Positions 17,632 through 26,216 are shown, counted from the first letter of the stretch. The stretch: 56,155 nt of DNA from Caulobacter sp. HMWF025 (GCF_003060965.1 NZ_QAII01000029.1:3917-60071); one strand, 5' to 3'. A program made the numbers and translations. The notes: a model not told the origin generated them from the sequence alone.

Positions 17632-17730
17632 GGCGGCCAGGGGCTGACGACGTCGAAGGATTGGCTTAGTGCCGACTGCGCGATCTCCCAAGTGATAATC
17701 TTCGGGTCGGAAGCGGCAGGCGGCAGATAC

Positions 17731-17768
17731 AAAAACGGCCGGCCAAGCGGTGAGGCTTGCCGGCCGTT
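17731..17768 (-). terminator. Rho-independent terminator of the HU gene
   Basis: On the minus strand an AACGGCCGGC-type stem of about 14 bp with one bulge encloses a 6-base loop and is followed by TTTTT (bases 17735-17731). It lies 19 bases past the HU stop codon. Confidence 0.8.
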
Positions 17769-17786
17769 CGTGTTCAAGCCTGAGGC

Positions 17787-18065
17787 TTAGCCGTTGACGG
17801 CGTCCTTCAGTTGCTTGGCAGGCGTGAAAGCGACCTTCTTGGAGGCTGCGATCTCGATGGCAGCGCCGGTGGCCGGGTTGCGGCCGGTGCGGGCCGGCTT
17901 GGCCTGGACCTTGAACTTGCCGAAGCCCGGGATCGAGACTTCTTCGCCCTTCACGGCAGCATCCGTCAGCGACTTGAAGACGCCGTCGATGATCGACTTG
18001 GCCTGAGCCTTGGTCAGCTTGTCGTCGGCAGCAACGGCGGCGTCGACCAGATCCGAAACGTTCAT
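17787..18065 (-). CDS. DNA-binding protein HU
   Basis: 92 residues, standard HU length. Signature elements are SIPGFGKFKV and the DNA-binding arm ARTGRNPATGAAIEIAA, followed by KKVAFTPAKQLKDAVN. HU is an abundant nucleoid protein that bends DNA as a dimer; the single alphaproteobacterial form is likely a homodimer. Its own terminator and a 221-base divergent upstream region show that it is monocistronic. GATGAG just before the ATG serves as the ribosome site. A second HU/IHF-fold gene (ihfA) lies at 47498. Confidence 0.95.
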   Translation of the reverse strand: MNVSDLVDAAVAADDKLTKAQAKSIIDGVFKSLTDAAVKGEEVSIPGFGKFKVQAKPARTGRNPATGAAIEIAASKKVAFTPAKQLKDAVNG

Positions 18066-18111
18066 GATTTTAGCTCATCTCAAGTGGAATCAATGAGCGC
18101 CAACCCTGACG

Positions 18112-18125
18112 AACCCAAATGGGTT
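18112..18125. promoter_or_regulatory. Palindrome in the HU leader/promoter region
   Basis: AACCCA-AA-TGGGTT, a 6-bp inverted repeat with a 2-base centre, lies 47-60 bases before the HU start codon. It could be an operator or an mRNA hairpin. No candidate regulator is identified. Confidence 0.3.
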
Positions 18126-18286
18126 TGTCACCTCATCCCAGCAAATAGGGCGTTTGGCGTGATTTTGGGGCAAGGATCACCTCCCCGGGGCCGATGAAAC
18201 CTGACACCATGCGCAACGGTTGCGCTCCGGGGCGGGTGACGGACAAGACTTGCCGTGGTAGCGGTAACGAAAATCAGGGGGAAAAC

Positions 18287-19954
18287 ATGGCGAAAGCCGG
18301 GAATCTGGGGGCGAAGGGCGGTGAAGTCGTCGGTCGCAAGGACGGTCTGGTCATTGGGGCCGCTTCGGTCGGCACCGTTTTCGAGTGGTACGACTTCTAT
18401 CTGTACGGCTCTTTGGCGACCTATATCACGCACCACTTCTTCTCCGGCGTGAACGAGACAACCGGCTATATCTTCGCCCTCCTGGCCTTTGCGGCCGGCT
18501 TTGCGGTTCGTCCGTTCGGGGCCCTGGTTTTTGGTCGCCTGGGCGATCTTTGGGGGCGCAAGAACACCTTCCTGATCACCATGCTGCTGATGGGACTGTC
18601 GACCTTCGTGGTCGGCCTGCTGCCCAGCTATGACAAGATCGGGATCATCGCGCCCATAGCCCTGGTCATCATGCGCCTGATCCAGGGCCTTGCGCTCGGC
18701 GGCGAGTACGGTGGGGCCGCGACCTATGTGGCCGAGCATGCCCCTGCCAACCGACGCGGACTCTATACGAGCTTCATTCAGGTCACGGCGACCTTCGGTC
18801 TTTTCCTGAGTCTCGTGGTCATCCTGTTCACCCGCAATCTGGTGGGTGACGACGCGTTCAAGGCCTATGGATGGCGCATCCCGTTCCTGATCTCAGTGCT
18901 TCTGCTGGGCGTCTCGCTTTGGATCCGACTGCAGCTGTCGGAGAGCCCTTCTTTCCAGAAGATGGTCGACGAGGGCAAAGGCAGTAAACAACCGCTGACG
19001 GATTCCTTCGCCAAATGGGGCAACCTCAGGATCGTCATTCTTGCCCTGGTCGGGCTGACGGCTGGCCAGGCGGTGGTCTGGTATACCGGTCAGTTCTATG
19101 CGCTGTTTTTCCTGGAGAAAATGCTCAAGGTCGACGGCGGCCTGACCAATGCGCTTGTCGCGATCTCGCTGCTGATCGGTACGCCGTTCTTCGTCTTCTT
19201 CGGTTGGCTCTCGGATCGGATCGGACGCAAATGGATCATCATGGCCGGCTGCGTGCTGGCCTGTCTGACCTATTTCCCGCTCTTCAAAACCCTGACGGTA
19301 GCGGCCAATCCGCAACTGGCAGCCGCTGTTGCGTCGTCGCCCGTCACGGTGGTCGCGGACCCGGCTGACTGCTCCTTCCAGTTCGACCCCATCGGCAAGA
19401 CGGTGTTCAACACCTCCTGCGATCTGGCCAAATCCTATCTTGCCAAGGCCGGCGTGACCTATGTGAACCAGGCCGCGCCTGCGGGCACCGTGGCCGAGGT
19501 CAGGATCGGTGCGGTAACGCTTCCGTCGTTTGCGGGCGAGACTCTCGACAAGGCTGCGTTCAAGGACCGGAAGAAGGCCTGGGAGGCGGAACTGGGGACG
19601 GCCCTGAAGTCGGCGGGCTATCCGGCCAAGGCCGACAGTGCGCTGGTCAACAAGCCGCTTGTCGTCGGCATCCTGACCCTGCTGGTCATCTATGTGACCA
19701 TGGTCTACGGCCCGATTGCAGCCATGCTGGTGGAGATGTTCCCGACCAACATCCGCTACACCTCGATGAGCCTGCCGTATCACATCGGCAATGGCTGGTT
19801 CGGGGGCTTCCTGCCGACCACGGCCTTCGCCATGGTCGCTGCAACGGGCAACATCTACTACGGACTTTGGTATCCGATCGTCGTCGCCGGAATCACGGCC
19901 GTGATCGGCATCCTGTTCCTGAAAGAAACCAAGGACGTCGACATCGAAGCCTGA
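18287..19954 (+). CDS. MHS-family MFS transporter with an extra periplasmic domain
   Basis: 555 residues. The N-terminal half matches metabolite:H+ symporters of the ShiA/ProP type: GTVFEWYDFYLYGSLA (29-44), motif A GRLGDLWGRKNTF (83-95) and LALGGEYGGAA (135-145). A second motif A, GWLSDRIGRKW, is at 306-316. Between the next helix and GILTLLVIYV (about 337-455) stands a hydrophilic insert of roughly 118 residues with two cysteines (in ADCSF and TSCDL), so it is probably periplasmic. AGGGGGAAAAC before the ATG decides the start; an ATG 31 codons earlier has no ribosome site. Organic acid or osmolyte uptake is likely; the substrate is unknown. Confidence 0.88.
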   Translation: MAKAGNLGAKGGEVVGRKDGLVIGAASVGTVFEWYDFYLYGSLATYITHHFFSGVNETTGYIFALLAFAAGFAVRPFGALVFGRLGDLWGRKNTFLITMLLMGLSTFVVGLLPSYDKIGIIAPIALVIMRLIQGLALGGEYGGAATYVAEHAPANRRGLYTSFIQVTATFGLFLSLVVILFTRNLVGDDAFKAYGWRIPFLISVLLLGVSLWIRLQLSESPSFQKMVDEGKGSKQPLTDSFAKWGNLRIVILALVGLTAGQAVVWYTGQFYALFFLEKMLKVDGGLTNALVAISLLIGTPFFVFFGWLSDRIGRKWIIMAGCVLACLTYFPLFKTLTVAANPQLAAAVASSPVTVVADPADCSFQFDPIGKTVFNTSCDLAKSYLAKAGVTYVNQAAPAGTVAEVRIGAVTLPSFAGETLDKAAFKDRKKAWEAELGTALKSAGYPAKADSALVNKPLVVGILTLLVIYVTMVYGPIAAMLVEMFPTNIRYTSMSLPYHIGNGWFGGFLPTTAFAMVAATGNIYYGLWYPIVVAGITAVIGILFLKETKDVDIEA

Positions 19955-19974
19955 ATGGGACCGATGGACGGCTT

Positions 19975-20817
19975 CTAGAGTCCGTCGAGAATTGCGGGCT
20001 GGGCATCGCTGATGTCCAGCTCGCTTCCGGCGGCTTCACCTTGTGGCGATAGTACCCTGGGGCTACGCGCGCCGCGTTCACGGGCCGACATCAACGCCCA
20101 GCCGCCGGGCTTGAGGATTTCGAGGGGGGAGAAGCGCGCCTTGTAGGCCATCTTCTCGCTGCCAGGGACCCAGTAGCCCAGATAGACGAACGGCAAACCC
20201 GTCTGCCGGGCCTGGACCAGATGATCCAGAATGATGAAGGAACCGAGGCTCCGCCGCCCCTCATCCGGATCATAGAAGCTGTAGACCAGCGACAGGCCGT
20301 CGGCGAGGACATCGACCAGGACGCAGGCAACAAGATCGCCTGGGCCTCGGTCCAGTGACTTGCGGCGGTACTCGATCAGATGGGTGCGGACCGCCGTATC
20401 CTCGACCATCGCCACATAGTCGGGCCAGGTCATTTCGGCCATTCCGCCGTCGGCGTGGCGGGTCAGCAGGTAGCGGCGCAGCAGTTCAAATTGCTCAAGC
20501 GTCGCCTCAGCCTCAACCAGATGCCGCTCCAGGTCCTCATTGCGTCCAAGAACGCGTCGCTCCGACCTTGAGAAGACATAGTCGACGACGGGGGCTCGCG
20601 CCGACTGGCAAGCGCGGCAGGTCTCGCAGGCCGGCCGGTAGGCGATGTTCTGAGAGCGACGGAAGCCGACCTGGGTGAGGCCGTCATTGACCGTGGGGCC
20701 GTCCGAGAGAGGGAGGTGGGCGAAAACCTTTCGCTCTTCCCGACCCGGCAGATAGGGGCAGGGCGTCGGCGCTGTCAGGAAGAACCGAAGCTGTCGCGTC
20801 GGAAAATGCTGAGTCAC
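19975..20817 (-). CDS. bpt: Aspartate/glutamate leucyltransferase (N-end rule)
   Basis: 280 residues. It belongs to the Bpt/ATE family, which transfers Leu (or Arg in eukaryotes) to N-terminal Asp/Glu so that proteins enter ClpS/ClpAP degradation. The N-terminal block has CPYLPGREERKVF and RPACETCRACQSARAPV, the conserved cysteine cluster; the GNAT-like C-terminal block has SFYDPDEGRRSLGSF and LGYWVPGSEKMAYKARF. The start is GTG. The gene is convergent with the transporter (20-base gap) and stands alone. Confidence 0.92.
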   Translation of the reverse strand: MTQHFPTRQLRFFLTAPTPCPYLPGREERKVFAHLPLSDGPTVNDGLTQVGFRRSQNIAYRPACETCRACQSARAPVVDYVFSRSERRVLGRNEDLERHLVEAEATLEQFELLRRYLLTRHADGGMAEMTWPDYVAMVEDTAVRTHLIEYRRKSLDRGPGDLVACVLVDVLADGLSLVYSFYDPDEGRRSLGSFIILDHLVQARQTGLPFVYLGYWVPGSEKMAYKARFSPLEILKPGGWALMSARERGARSPRVLSPQGEAAGSELDISDAQPAILDGL

Positions 20818-20870
20818 TGAAGCGCCCGTCCCCTTTCAGCGGCCCGAGGCCGATGAGCGATTAGGGGGCA

Positions 20871-20894
20871 TGGCGCAGGTTTGCGCAAGCGCCA
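20871..20894 (-). terminator. Hairpin downstream of motB
   Basis: TGGCGC (20871-20876) pairs with GCGCCA (20889-20894) about 25 bases past the motB stop. No T-tract is present, so this is a weak candidate. Confidence 0.3.
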
Positions 20895-20917
20895 GAGTCG
20901 GACTGGCCGCTGCTGCG

Positions 20918-21817
20918 TTAAAGCCCATCAGGCAGGACCGGCTTTTCACGCAAAAGCACAATCGAGATGCGCCGGTTTCCGGCAAGCGTCGGGTCGTCCG
21001 CGTAGAGCGGCTCCGAATTGGCCTTGCCCGAAACCTGATAGATCCGGTCGTCATCGACGCCGGCATTGCGCAGCACGAGGCGTGAGGCATCAGCTCTTGC
21101 GGCGGAAAGAGACCAGTCACTGTCGCTCTTGCGGCCTTCGGCATTGGCGCTGGTATGGCCCGAAACAGTCACCCGGTTCGGGAGCTGATTGATCACCTTG
21201 GCAACGGCGCGCAGCAGGATCCGGGCTCGGTCATTGGGCTCGCGCGAGTTCTCCTTGAACATCGAGCGCCCTTCCTGGTCGATCAGCTGAATGCGCAAGC
21301 CTTCAGGCGTCTGATCGATCATGATCTGCTTGGACAGTTCCGCCAGTTCCGGCATGTCCTGCAGCGACTGCCGCAGGGACTGCGCTGCGGAGGCGAAGCT
21401 GTCCTGCTCCTTCTTTGCCAGAGCATCGCGCAAGGCTTGCTCACTGGCGGAATCAAGGCTCCCCGTGCTCGAGCTCTGACCTTCCTTGTTGGTTTCGTCC
21501 GGGGCTTCGGGAGCCATCTGCTGGATTACGGACATCTTGCCGTCGGCCTTGGCACCGTCATCACCCAGCGAGGTTCCGCCCAGGATCCCGCCCGAGCCGC
21601 TGGTAGTCGACGAAATCGAAGCCGGCGCGAAATAGTCCGCAATCCCCTGCTTTTGCTCGGGGCTGGTCGTGTTGAGCAGCCACATCAGCAGGAAGAACGC
21701 CATCATGGCGGTCACGAAGTCGGCGTAGGCGACTTTCCACGCGCCGCCGTGGTGGCCGCCGCCGACCACCTTCTTGACCTTCTTGATGACGATAGGCTGC
21801 TCGCCGCTGACGGCCAT
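20918..21817 (-). CDS. motB: Flagellar stator protein MotB
   Basis: 299 residues. The short basic cytoplasmic N terminus ends in GGAWKVAYADFVTAMMAFFL; D33 is the proton-carrying aspartate, in the single membrane helix. A Ser/Gly-rich linker follows, then an OmpA-like peptidoglycan-binding domain with VTVSGHTSANAEGRK. With MotA it forms the proton-driven stator. motA is not adjacent, as is usual in Caulobacter, so expression must be coordinated in trans. A TTAA-N6-TTAAC sequence lies just before the start. Confidence 0.94.
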   Translation of the reverse strand: MAVSGEQPIVIKKVKKVVGGGHHGGAWKVAYADFVTAMMAFFLLMWLLNTTSPEQKQGIADYFAPASISSTTSGSGGILGGTSLGDDGAKADGKMSVIQQMAPEAPDETNKEGQSSSTGSLDSASEQALRDALAKKEQDSFASAAQSLRQSLQDMPELAELSKQIMIDQTPEGLRIQLIDQEGRSMFKENSREPNDRARILLRAVAKVINQLPNRVTVSGHTSANAEGRKSDSDWSLSAARADASRLVLRNAGVDDDRIYQVSGKANSEPLYADDPTLAGNRRISIVLLREKPVLPDGL

Positions 21818-21931
21818 CGTGCTTAAGCCTGCTTAACTTTGACCCACGGAAGGTGAAGGGTGGACGTTAAGATGGGGTTGCCGTTCGGGCTCTGACGCGC
21901 GAAATCGCAGACCGAACAAGGAGTCACCGGC

Positions 21932-22786
21932 ATGAAGACGGCATTTATCGGTCTGGGCGTGATGGGCTATCCCATGGCCGGTCATCTCAAGGGCGCCGGT
22001 CATGAGGTCTCGGTGTTCAACCGCAGCCCTGCCAAGGCGCAAGCCTGGGCCACGGAGCACGGTGGGGCGACCTTTGCGACCGTCGCCGAGGCTGTGGCGG
22101 GATGTGACCTGGTCTTGCTCTGTGTCGGCAATGACGACGATGTCCGTGCCGTCGTGGCCCAGTGCCTTCCGGCCATGGCGGACGGCGGGGTGATTGTCGA
22201 TCACACCACGACCTCGGCGGTGGTTGCTCGCGAGATGGCGGTTCTGGCCCGGGAGGGGGGGCGTGACTTCGTCGACGCGCCGGTGTCGGGTGGTCAGGCC
22301 GGAGCGGTCAATGGCCAGCTGACCATCATGGCGGGTGGCGACGCGGCAGCCTATGCGCGGGTTGAGCCGGTGATCTCGGTCTATGCCAAGGCGGTGCGGC
22401 GGATGGGCGAGGTCGGAACCGGCCAGCTCACCAAGATGTGCAACCAGATCGCCATCGCCGGGGTGGTGCAGGGCGTGGCCGAGGCGCTGCATTTCGCCAA
22501 GCGCGCCGGCCTGCCGACCGATGACGTGCTGGCGGCGATCTCCAAGGGCAGTGCCCAGTCCTGGCAGATGGAAAACCGCTGGCCGACCATGGCGCGGGGT
22601 GAATTTGATTTCGGCTTCGCCGTCGACTGGATGCGCAAGGACCTGGGCATAGCCCTCGTCGAGGCAGACCGAAACGGGGCCAGGCTGGAAAGCACCGCGC
22701 TGATCGATCAGTTCTATGCCGAGGTTCAGGCCATGGGCGGCAATCGCTGGGATACGTCCAGCCTTGTGGCGCGACTGGAGAAGTAA
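21932..22786 (+). CDS. 3-hydroxyisobutyrate dehydrogenase-family protein
   Basis: 284 residues of the beta-hydroxyacid dehydrogenase family. IGLGVMGYPMAGHL (residues 6-19) is the NAD(P) loop, DAPVSGGQAGAVNGQLTIM the substrate segment, and GTGQLTKMCNQ holds the catalytic lysine. Members oxidise 3-hydroxyisobutyrate, tartronate semialdehyde or related acids. Genes for the preceding valine steps are in the window (30080 and 31852) but not adjacent, so a valine role is possible, not shown. AAGGAG lies upstream of the ATG. It heads a four-gene run ending at 24680. Confidence 0.88.
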   Translation: MKTAFIGLGVMGYPMAGHLKGAGHEVSVFNRSPAKAQAWATEHGGATFATVAEAVAGCDLVLLCVGNDDDVRAVVAQCLPAMADGGVIVDHTTTSAVVAREMAVLAREGGRDFVDAPVSGGQAGAVNGQLTIMAGGDAAAYARVEPVISVYAKAVRRMGEVGTGQLTKMCNQIAIAGVVQGVAEALHFAKRAGLPTDDVLAAISKGSAQSWQMENRWPTMARGEFDFGFAVDWMRKDLGIALVEADRNGARLESTALIDQFYAEVQAMGGNRWDTSSLVARLEK

Positions 22787-22813
22787 TCCGGCGTCATTTT
22801 GGGGGGAGAGGCA

Positions 22814-23203
22814 ATGTCGGTAAATCTGACGGGCATCTGGCAGGGGCTCTATTCCTACCCTCAGGGTTATGAGCCGGTCGGTTTCACGGCCACGTTGCTC
22901 GAGAACGGCAAATGGCTGAGTGGCTCGATCCACGAAGTGGCTCTGGAACATGACGGCCTACCCGTCGAGGTATTCGCGACATTGCTGGGGAGCCGGCAAG
23001 GGCGCCAGGTCGATTTCGCCAAGACCTACGACGGTACGGGCGACTGGGCGCATCAGGTGTTGTACGACGGTTTGCTCAACGACGACGCCACCGAACTGAC
23101 AGGGCGCTGGTCGATCCCGGGGGTCTGGTCGGGCAAGTTCCTCATGATCCGCCCCGAAGGACGCCGCGCCGGCGTCATTCGGGAAGTCTTCCAAGCCGTC
23201 TGA
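22814..23203 (+). CDS. Hypothetical protein, small beta-rich
   Basis: 129 residues with no recognised family. It opens NLTGIWQGLYSYP, has alternating hydrophobic stretches rich in Gly, Trp and Tyr (FTATLLENGKWLSGSIHE, LTGRWSIPGVWSGKFLMIR) and no signal peptide or membrane helix. The pattern suggests a small lipocalin-like beta barrel, which is only a guess. GGGGGGAGAGG before the ATG is a strong ribosome site. It lies between the dehydrogenase and the MetX-like hydrolase with short gaps, so it is probably cotranscribed. Confidence 0.72.
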   Translation: MSVNLTGIWQGLYSYPQGYEPVGFTATLLENGKWLSGSIHEVALEHDGLPVEVFATLLGSRQGRQVDFAKTYDGTGDWAHQVLYDGLLNDDATELTGRWSIPGVWSGKFLMIRPEGRRAGVIREVFQAV

Positions 23204-23220
23204 AGGTTAGGTCCATCGCC

Positions 23221-24297
23221 TTGTTTCGACATCTTGCAGCCGCCGTCGCACTGTCCCTCGCCTTAGCCACTACAGCCGCGGCCGCTCCCGCGGTCGCGCC
23301 AAAGGAGGGCGATTTCGTCGCTCGGGACTTCAGGTTCCGGTCAGGCGAGGTCCTTCCCGAGTTGAGGCTTCACTACACCACCCTGGGCGAGCCGAAGCGC
23401 GACGCCAGCGGCCGGGTCACCAATGCGGTGATGGTCCTGCATGGTACCGGCGGTACAGGGCGACAGTTTCTGAGCCCCCAGTTTGCCGACGAGCTTCTCG
23501 TGCCGGGCGGACTGCTGGATCCGGCCAAATACTACATCATCCTTCCCGACGGCATTGGTCACGGCAAGTCATCCAAGCCGAGCGACGGCCTGCATGCCCG
23601 GTTCCCGCAGTATGACTACGACGACATGGTCGCCGCCCAGCACCTGCTGCTCACCCAGGGGCTCAAGGTGGATCACCTGCGGCTGCTGATGGGTACCTCG
23701 ATGGGCTGCATGCACAGCTTTGTCTGGGGCGAGGCCTGGCCGGATTTTGCAGACGCCCTGGCCCCGTTCGCGTGCTTGCCGAACGAAATCGCCGGTCGCA
23801 ACCGCATGTGGCGCAAGCTGCTGATCGATGCGGTCCGGCAGGACCCCGCCTGGAAAGGTGGTGACTATGGCGAGCAGCCCAGGGAGGGCCTGCGCACGGC
23901 GCTGGGCCTTCTGATGGTGGCGGGCCTCTCGCCCTTGCCGACCCAGATGGCCGCGCCCACCCGCGCGGCCGCCGACAAGGCCGTGGATGACTATTTCACG
24001 GCTCGCATGCCGGCGCTGGACGCTAATGACCTGATCTATCAGGTGGCCGCGTCACACACCTATGACCCGTCGCCGAAGCTGGAGACGATCACTGCGCCGG
24101 TGCTGTGGATCAACTCCGCCGACGACTTCATCAATCCGCCGGAACTGGGGATCGCGGAGCCGCAGGCCCGGCGACTGAAGAACGGGACGTTTGTCCTGCT
24201 GCCGATCAGCGAAAAAACCAAGGGGCACGGAAGCCACACCTGGGCGGTGCTGTGGAAGGACCGGCTGTCGGCGTTCCTCAAGGCGACCGAGCGCTGA
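23221..24297 (+). CDS. Secreted alpha/beta hydrolase, homoserine O-acetyltransferase-like
   Basis: 358 residues starting at TTG, supported by AAGGTTAGG upstream and by a signal peptide (LSLALATTAAAAP) beginning there; no ATG is in frame before residue 71. The fold matches MetX: VMVLHGTGGTG forms the oxyanion loop, LLMGTSMGCMHSF carries the nucleophile S160, and INSADDFINPPEL and KGHGSHTW supply Asp and His. Because it is exported and has altered substrate-site residues, methionine synthesis is unlikely; it is better regarded as a periplasmic esterase of unknown substrate. Confidence 0.85.
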   Translation: MFRHLAAAVALSLALATTAAAAPAVAPKEGDFVARDFRFRSGEVLPELRLHYTTLGEPKRDASGRVTNAVMVLHGTGGTGRQFLSPQFADELLVPGGLLDPAKYYIILPDGIGHGKSSKPSDGLHARFPQYDYDDMVAAQHLLLTQGLKVDHLRLLMGTSMGCMHSFVWGEAWPDFADALAPFACLPNEIAGRNRMWRKLLIDAVRQDPAWKGGDYGEQPREGLRTALGLLMVAGLSPLPTQMAAPTRAAADKAVDDYFTARMPALDANDLIYQVAASHTYDPSPKLETITAPVLWINSADDFINPPELGIAEPQARRLKNGTFVLLPISEKTKGHGSHTWAVLWKDRLSAFLKATER

Positions 24298-24308
24298 GGG
24301 ATCGCCCT

Positions 24309-24680
24309 CTGAACCCGCGCCGGATCTATGGCCGGGCCGCAGCTGTCGTTCTCGCCATTGAGATCGGCATCGCGGTGTTCGTGGATGATGCGCTCATCCG
24401 TCCCTACTTCGGCGACGCCCTGGCGGTGGTGCTGGTGTATCTGGGGGCGCGTTGGCTGTTGCCTTTGAGGCCGGTTACCGCAGCGGCGGGGGCGCTCGCC
24501 CTGGCTGTAGCCATTGAACTGGCCCAGTACTTCCACATGCTTGCGGTGCTTGGCCTGGAGCACAATCGGCTGGCGCGAACCATCCTGGGCGGTGTTTTTG
24601 ATCCGGTCGACCTGGTCGCCTATGCCTCAGGGGCCGCGGCCGCGCTGATCGTCGAGCGCGTCCGCGGCGAGCGCCTGTAG
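24309..24680 (+). CDS. DUF2809 family small membrane protein (probable CTG start)
   Basis: 123 residues from a CTG codon. The family features are clear: IEIGIAVFVDDALIRPYFGD at the N-terminal helix, then VLVYLGARWLLPL, ALAVAIELAQYF, and the C-terminal DLVAYASGAAAAL. Four hydrophobic helices are visible. In this frame no ATG, GTG or TTG occurs between the upstream gene's stop and the conserved N terminus. CTG at 24309, seven bases after GAGGGA, gives the right length. The function of DUF2809 is unknown. It is the last gene of the 21932-24680 run and is convergent with the next gene. Confidence 0.72.
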   Translation: MNPRRIYGRAAAVVLAIEIGIAVFVDDALIRPYFGDALAVVLVYLGARWLLPLRPVTAAAGALALAVAIELAQYFHMLAVLGLEHNRLARTILGGVFDPVDLVAYASGAAAALIVERVRGERL

Positions 24681-24681
24681 A

Positions 24682-25530
24682 CTATTCCGCAGCGATCGCG
24701 GGCGCGAACTGGTCACGCACGGTGGCCAGTCGCTCACGGTTATCATGGTCCCACGGATGGAAACCCGGGCGATACCACGCCCAGTATTCCCGCGCGCAGC
24801 GGCGGAACAGGCCAGGCTGGCCGAACAGGAACCACAGGACCCTGGCGCGGGCGGCTCCCGGCTTCATGCCGTCGGCCTCGAGGAGCTTGCTGGCATAGAC
24901 GGTGATGTTGCGGGTGAACATGATGCTGATCAGCACCATGACCCGGACACGCAGGCGGTAGCGCTGTAGGGGCTTCCAGCCCTTGGTGATCTCCTGGAAG
25001 ACATCGAACGCCACGGCCTTGTGCTCGGTTTCTTCCAAGGCATGCCATTGCCACAGCCGCGTCATCTCGGGGTCGGTGTTGCGGAAGAGGTCGTCGCTGC
25101 GCATGAACGAGTCGGCCATCATCGAGGTAAAGTGCTCGAGGGCGATGGTTGCGCCCAGCATGGCCATCGGGCCACGGCCCCGAACCATGGTGGTGCGTTC
25201 TCTCACCTGGGCTTCGATCTCGGCCACAGGATAGCGGCTGCGATCCAGACCCCCATTCATAGCCACATGTTCGCGCGAGTGGATGGCTTCCTGGGTGATG
25301 AAGGCCTTGGCGTCATCGAGCAGCTTGCCCGACAGTTTGGGGCGATAGTGGCGGACCGCGTCCATGAACAAGCGCTCGCCGTCCGGGAAGGTCAGGGAGA
25401 GGGCGTTGAACACCGCCGTGCCAACCACATCACCGCCCAGCCATGCCCCCTTGCCGACAGCCTGGGTGTCGAAGTGGAGGTCGCGGGGGATGACGGTGAC
25501 GTCGTCGGGGGTGCTGCGTGGCGGTGCCAT
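24682..25530 (-). CDS. Predicted metal-dependent hydrolase, PF10118/COG3687 family
   Basis: 282 residues, all-helical. The conserved acidic and His pattern of this family is visible: FITQEAIHSREHVAMN, ATIALEHFTSMMADSF and WHALEETEHKAVAFDVF, which together could hold a di-metal centre. The reaction is not established; the hydrolase label is a family name. AGGAT lies 9 bases before the ATG. It is divergent from a TetR gene, which is the obvious candidate for its regulator. Confidence 0.82.
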   Translation of the reverse strand: MAPPRSTPDDVTVIPRDLHFDTQAVGKGAWLGGDVVGTAVFNALSLTFPDGERLFMDAVRHYRPKLSGKLLDDAKAFITQEAIHSREHVAMNGGLDRSRYPVAEIEAQVRERTTMVRGRGPMAMLGATIALEHFTSMMADSFMRSDDLFRNTDPEMTRLWQWHALEETEHKAVAFDVFQEITKGWKPLQRYRLRVRVMVLISIMFTRNITVYASKLLEADGMKPGAARARVLWFLFGQPGLFRRCAREYWAWYRPGFHPWDHDNRERLATVRDQFAPAIAAE

Positions 25531-25579
25531 GGTGTTTGATCCTGCCTCGGGATACGGATGGGATGTTCAAGTCTGACGA

Positions 25580-25608
25580 TAGAATGGCGTTACCGACAAA
25601 AATGTCAA
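25580..25608 (-). promoter_or_regulatory. Sigma-70-type promoter of the PF10118 gene
   Basis: On the minus strand a perfect TTGACA (25608-25603) is followed after 17 bases by ATTCTA (25585-25580), about 50 bases before the ATG. The -35 overlaps a short GACA/TGTC palindrome and the likely start codon of the divergent TetR gene, so TetR binding here could repress both genes. Confidence 0.6.
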
Positions 25609-26216
25609 TAGAGAATTCTGACTGCCGCATCCGGCACCGCCGTTCGCCCGAGGCGTCACGCGCCAACATCCTGGCCGCCGCAGAGGCGATCCTGCTGGCC
25701 TCAGGTCCACAGGATCTGAAGTTGGTCGAGGTGGCCAAGGGTGCCGGCGTGGCCAACGCCACCGTGCTGCACCACTTCGGTTCGATTGACGGTGTCCAGA
25801 CCGCCCTGATGGAACGGATGATCCGGCAGCTGGTCGACAATGTGCTGTCCATCACCGTGGCAGAGGGGCAGGGCGCGGCCTTCGCCGGTGCAGGCATGCT
25901 TGCCCTGTTCGACGCCTTTGAGACCCAGGGCGCAGCGCGCCTGGCCGCCTGGCTGGCGCTGACCGGCGAGGCATCTCGGATGACGGGCGTCCGGGGCGCG
26001 GTTCAGGAGGTGATCGATGCGCGCATCAGCCAGATCGACGGCGTCTCCGCCGAGGTGATGGGCGACTTCATCTTGGGCTGCGTTACCTACGCCCTGGGGG
26101 TCGGCCTGTTCGGCGCGCCACTGGGCGAGCTGCTCGGCAAGCCGCCGGGCCGGGCGCGGGAAGTGGCCCTGGGCATTCTGCAGGCGCGACTGGACGCGGC
26201 GGCGCGCGGCGCCTAG
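25602..26216 (+). CDS. TetR-family transcriptional regulator
   Basis: 204 residues. The N-terminal helix-turn-helix is in SRANILAAAEAILLASG ... LVEVAKGAGVANATVLHHFG, the standard TetR DNA-binding block; the C-terminal ligand domain is divergent. The start is uncertain: ATGs at 25563, 25584 and 25602 are in frame. The last was chosen because the codons before it (AGA, TTA, ACA, AAA) are foreign to this GC-rich genome and the stretch holds the divergent promoter. It faces the PF10118 gene and probably controls it. Confidence 0.85.
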   Translation: MSIENSDCRIRHRRSPEASRANILAAAEAILLASGPQDLKLVEVAKGAGVANATVLHHFGSIDGVQTALMERMIRQLVDNVLSITVAEGQGAAFAGAGMLALFDAFETQGAARLAAWLALTGEASRMTGVRGAVQEVIDARISQIDGVSAEVMGDFILGCVTYALGVGLFGAPLGELLGKPPGRAREVALGILQARLDAAARGA

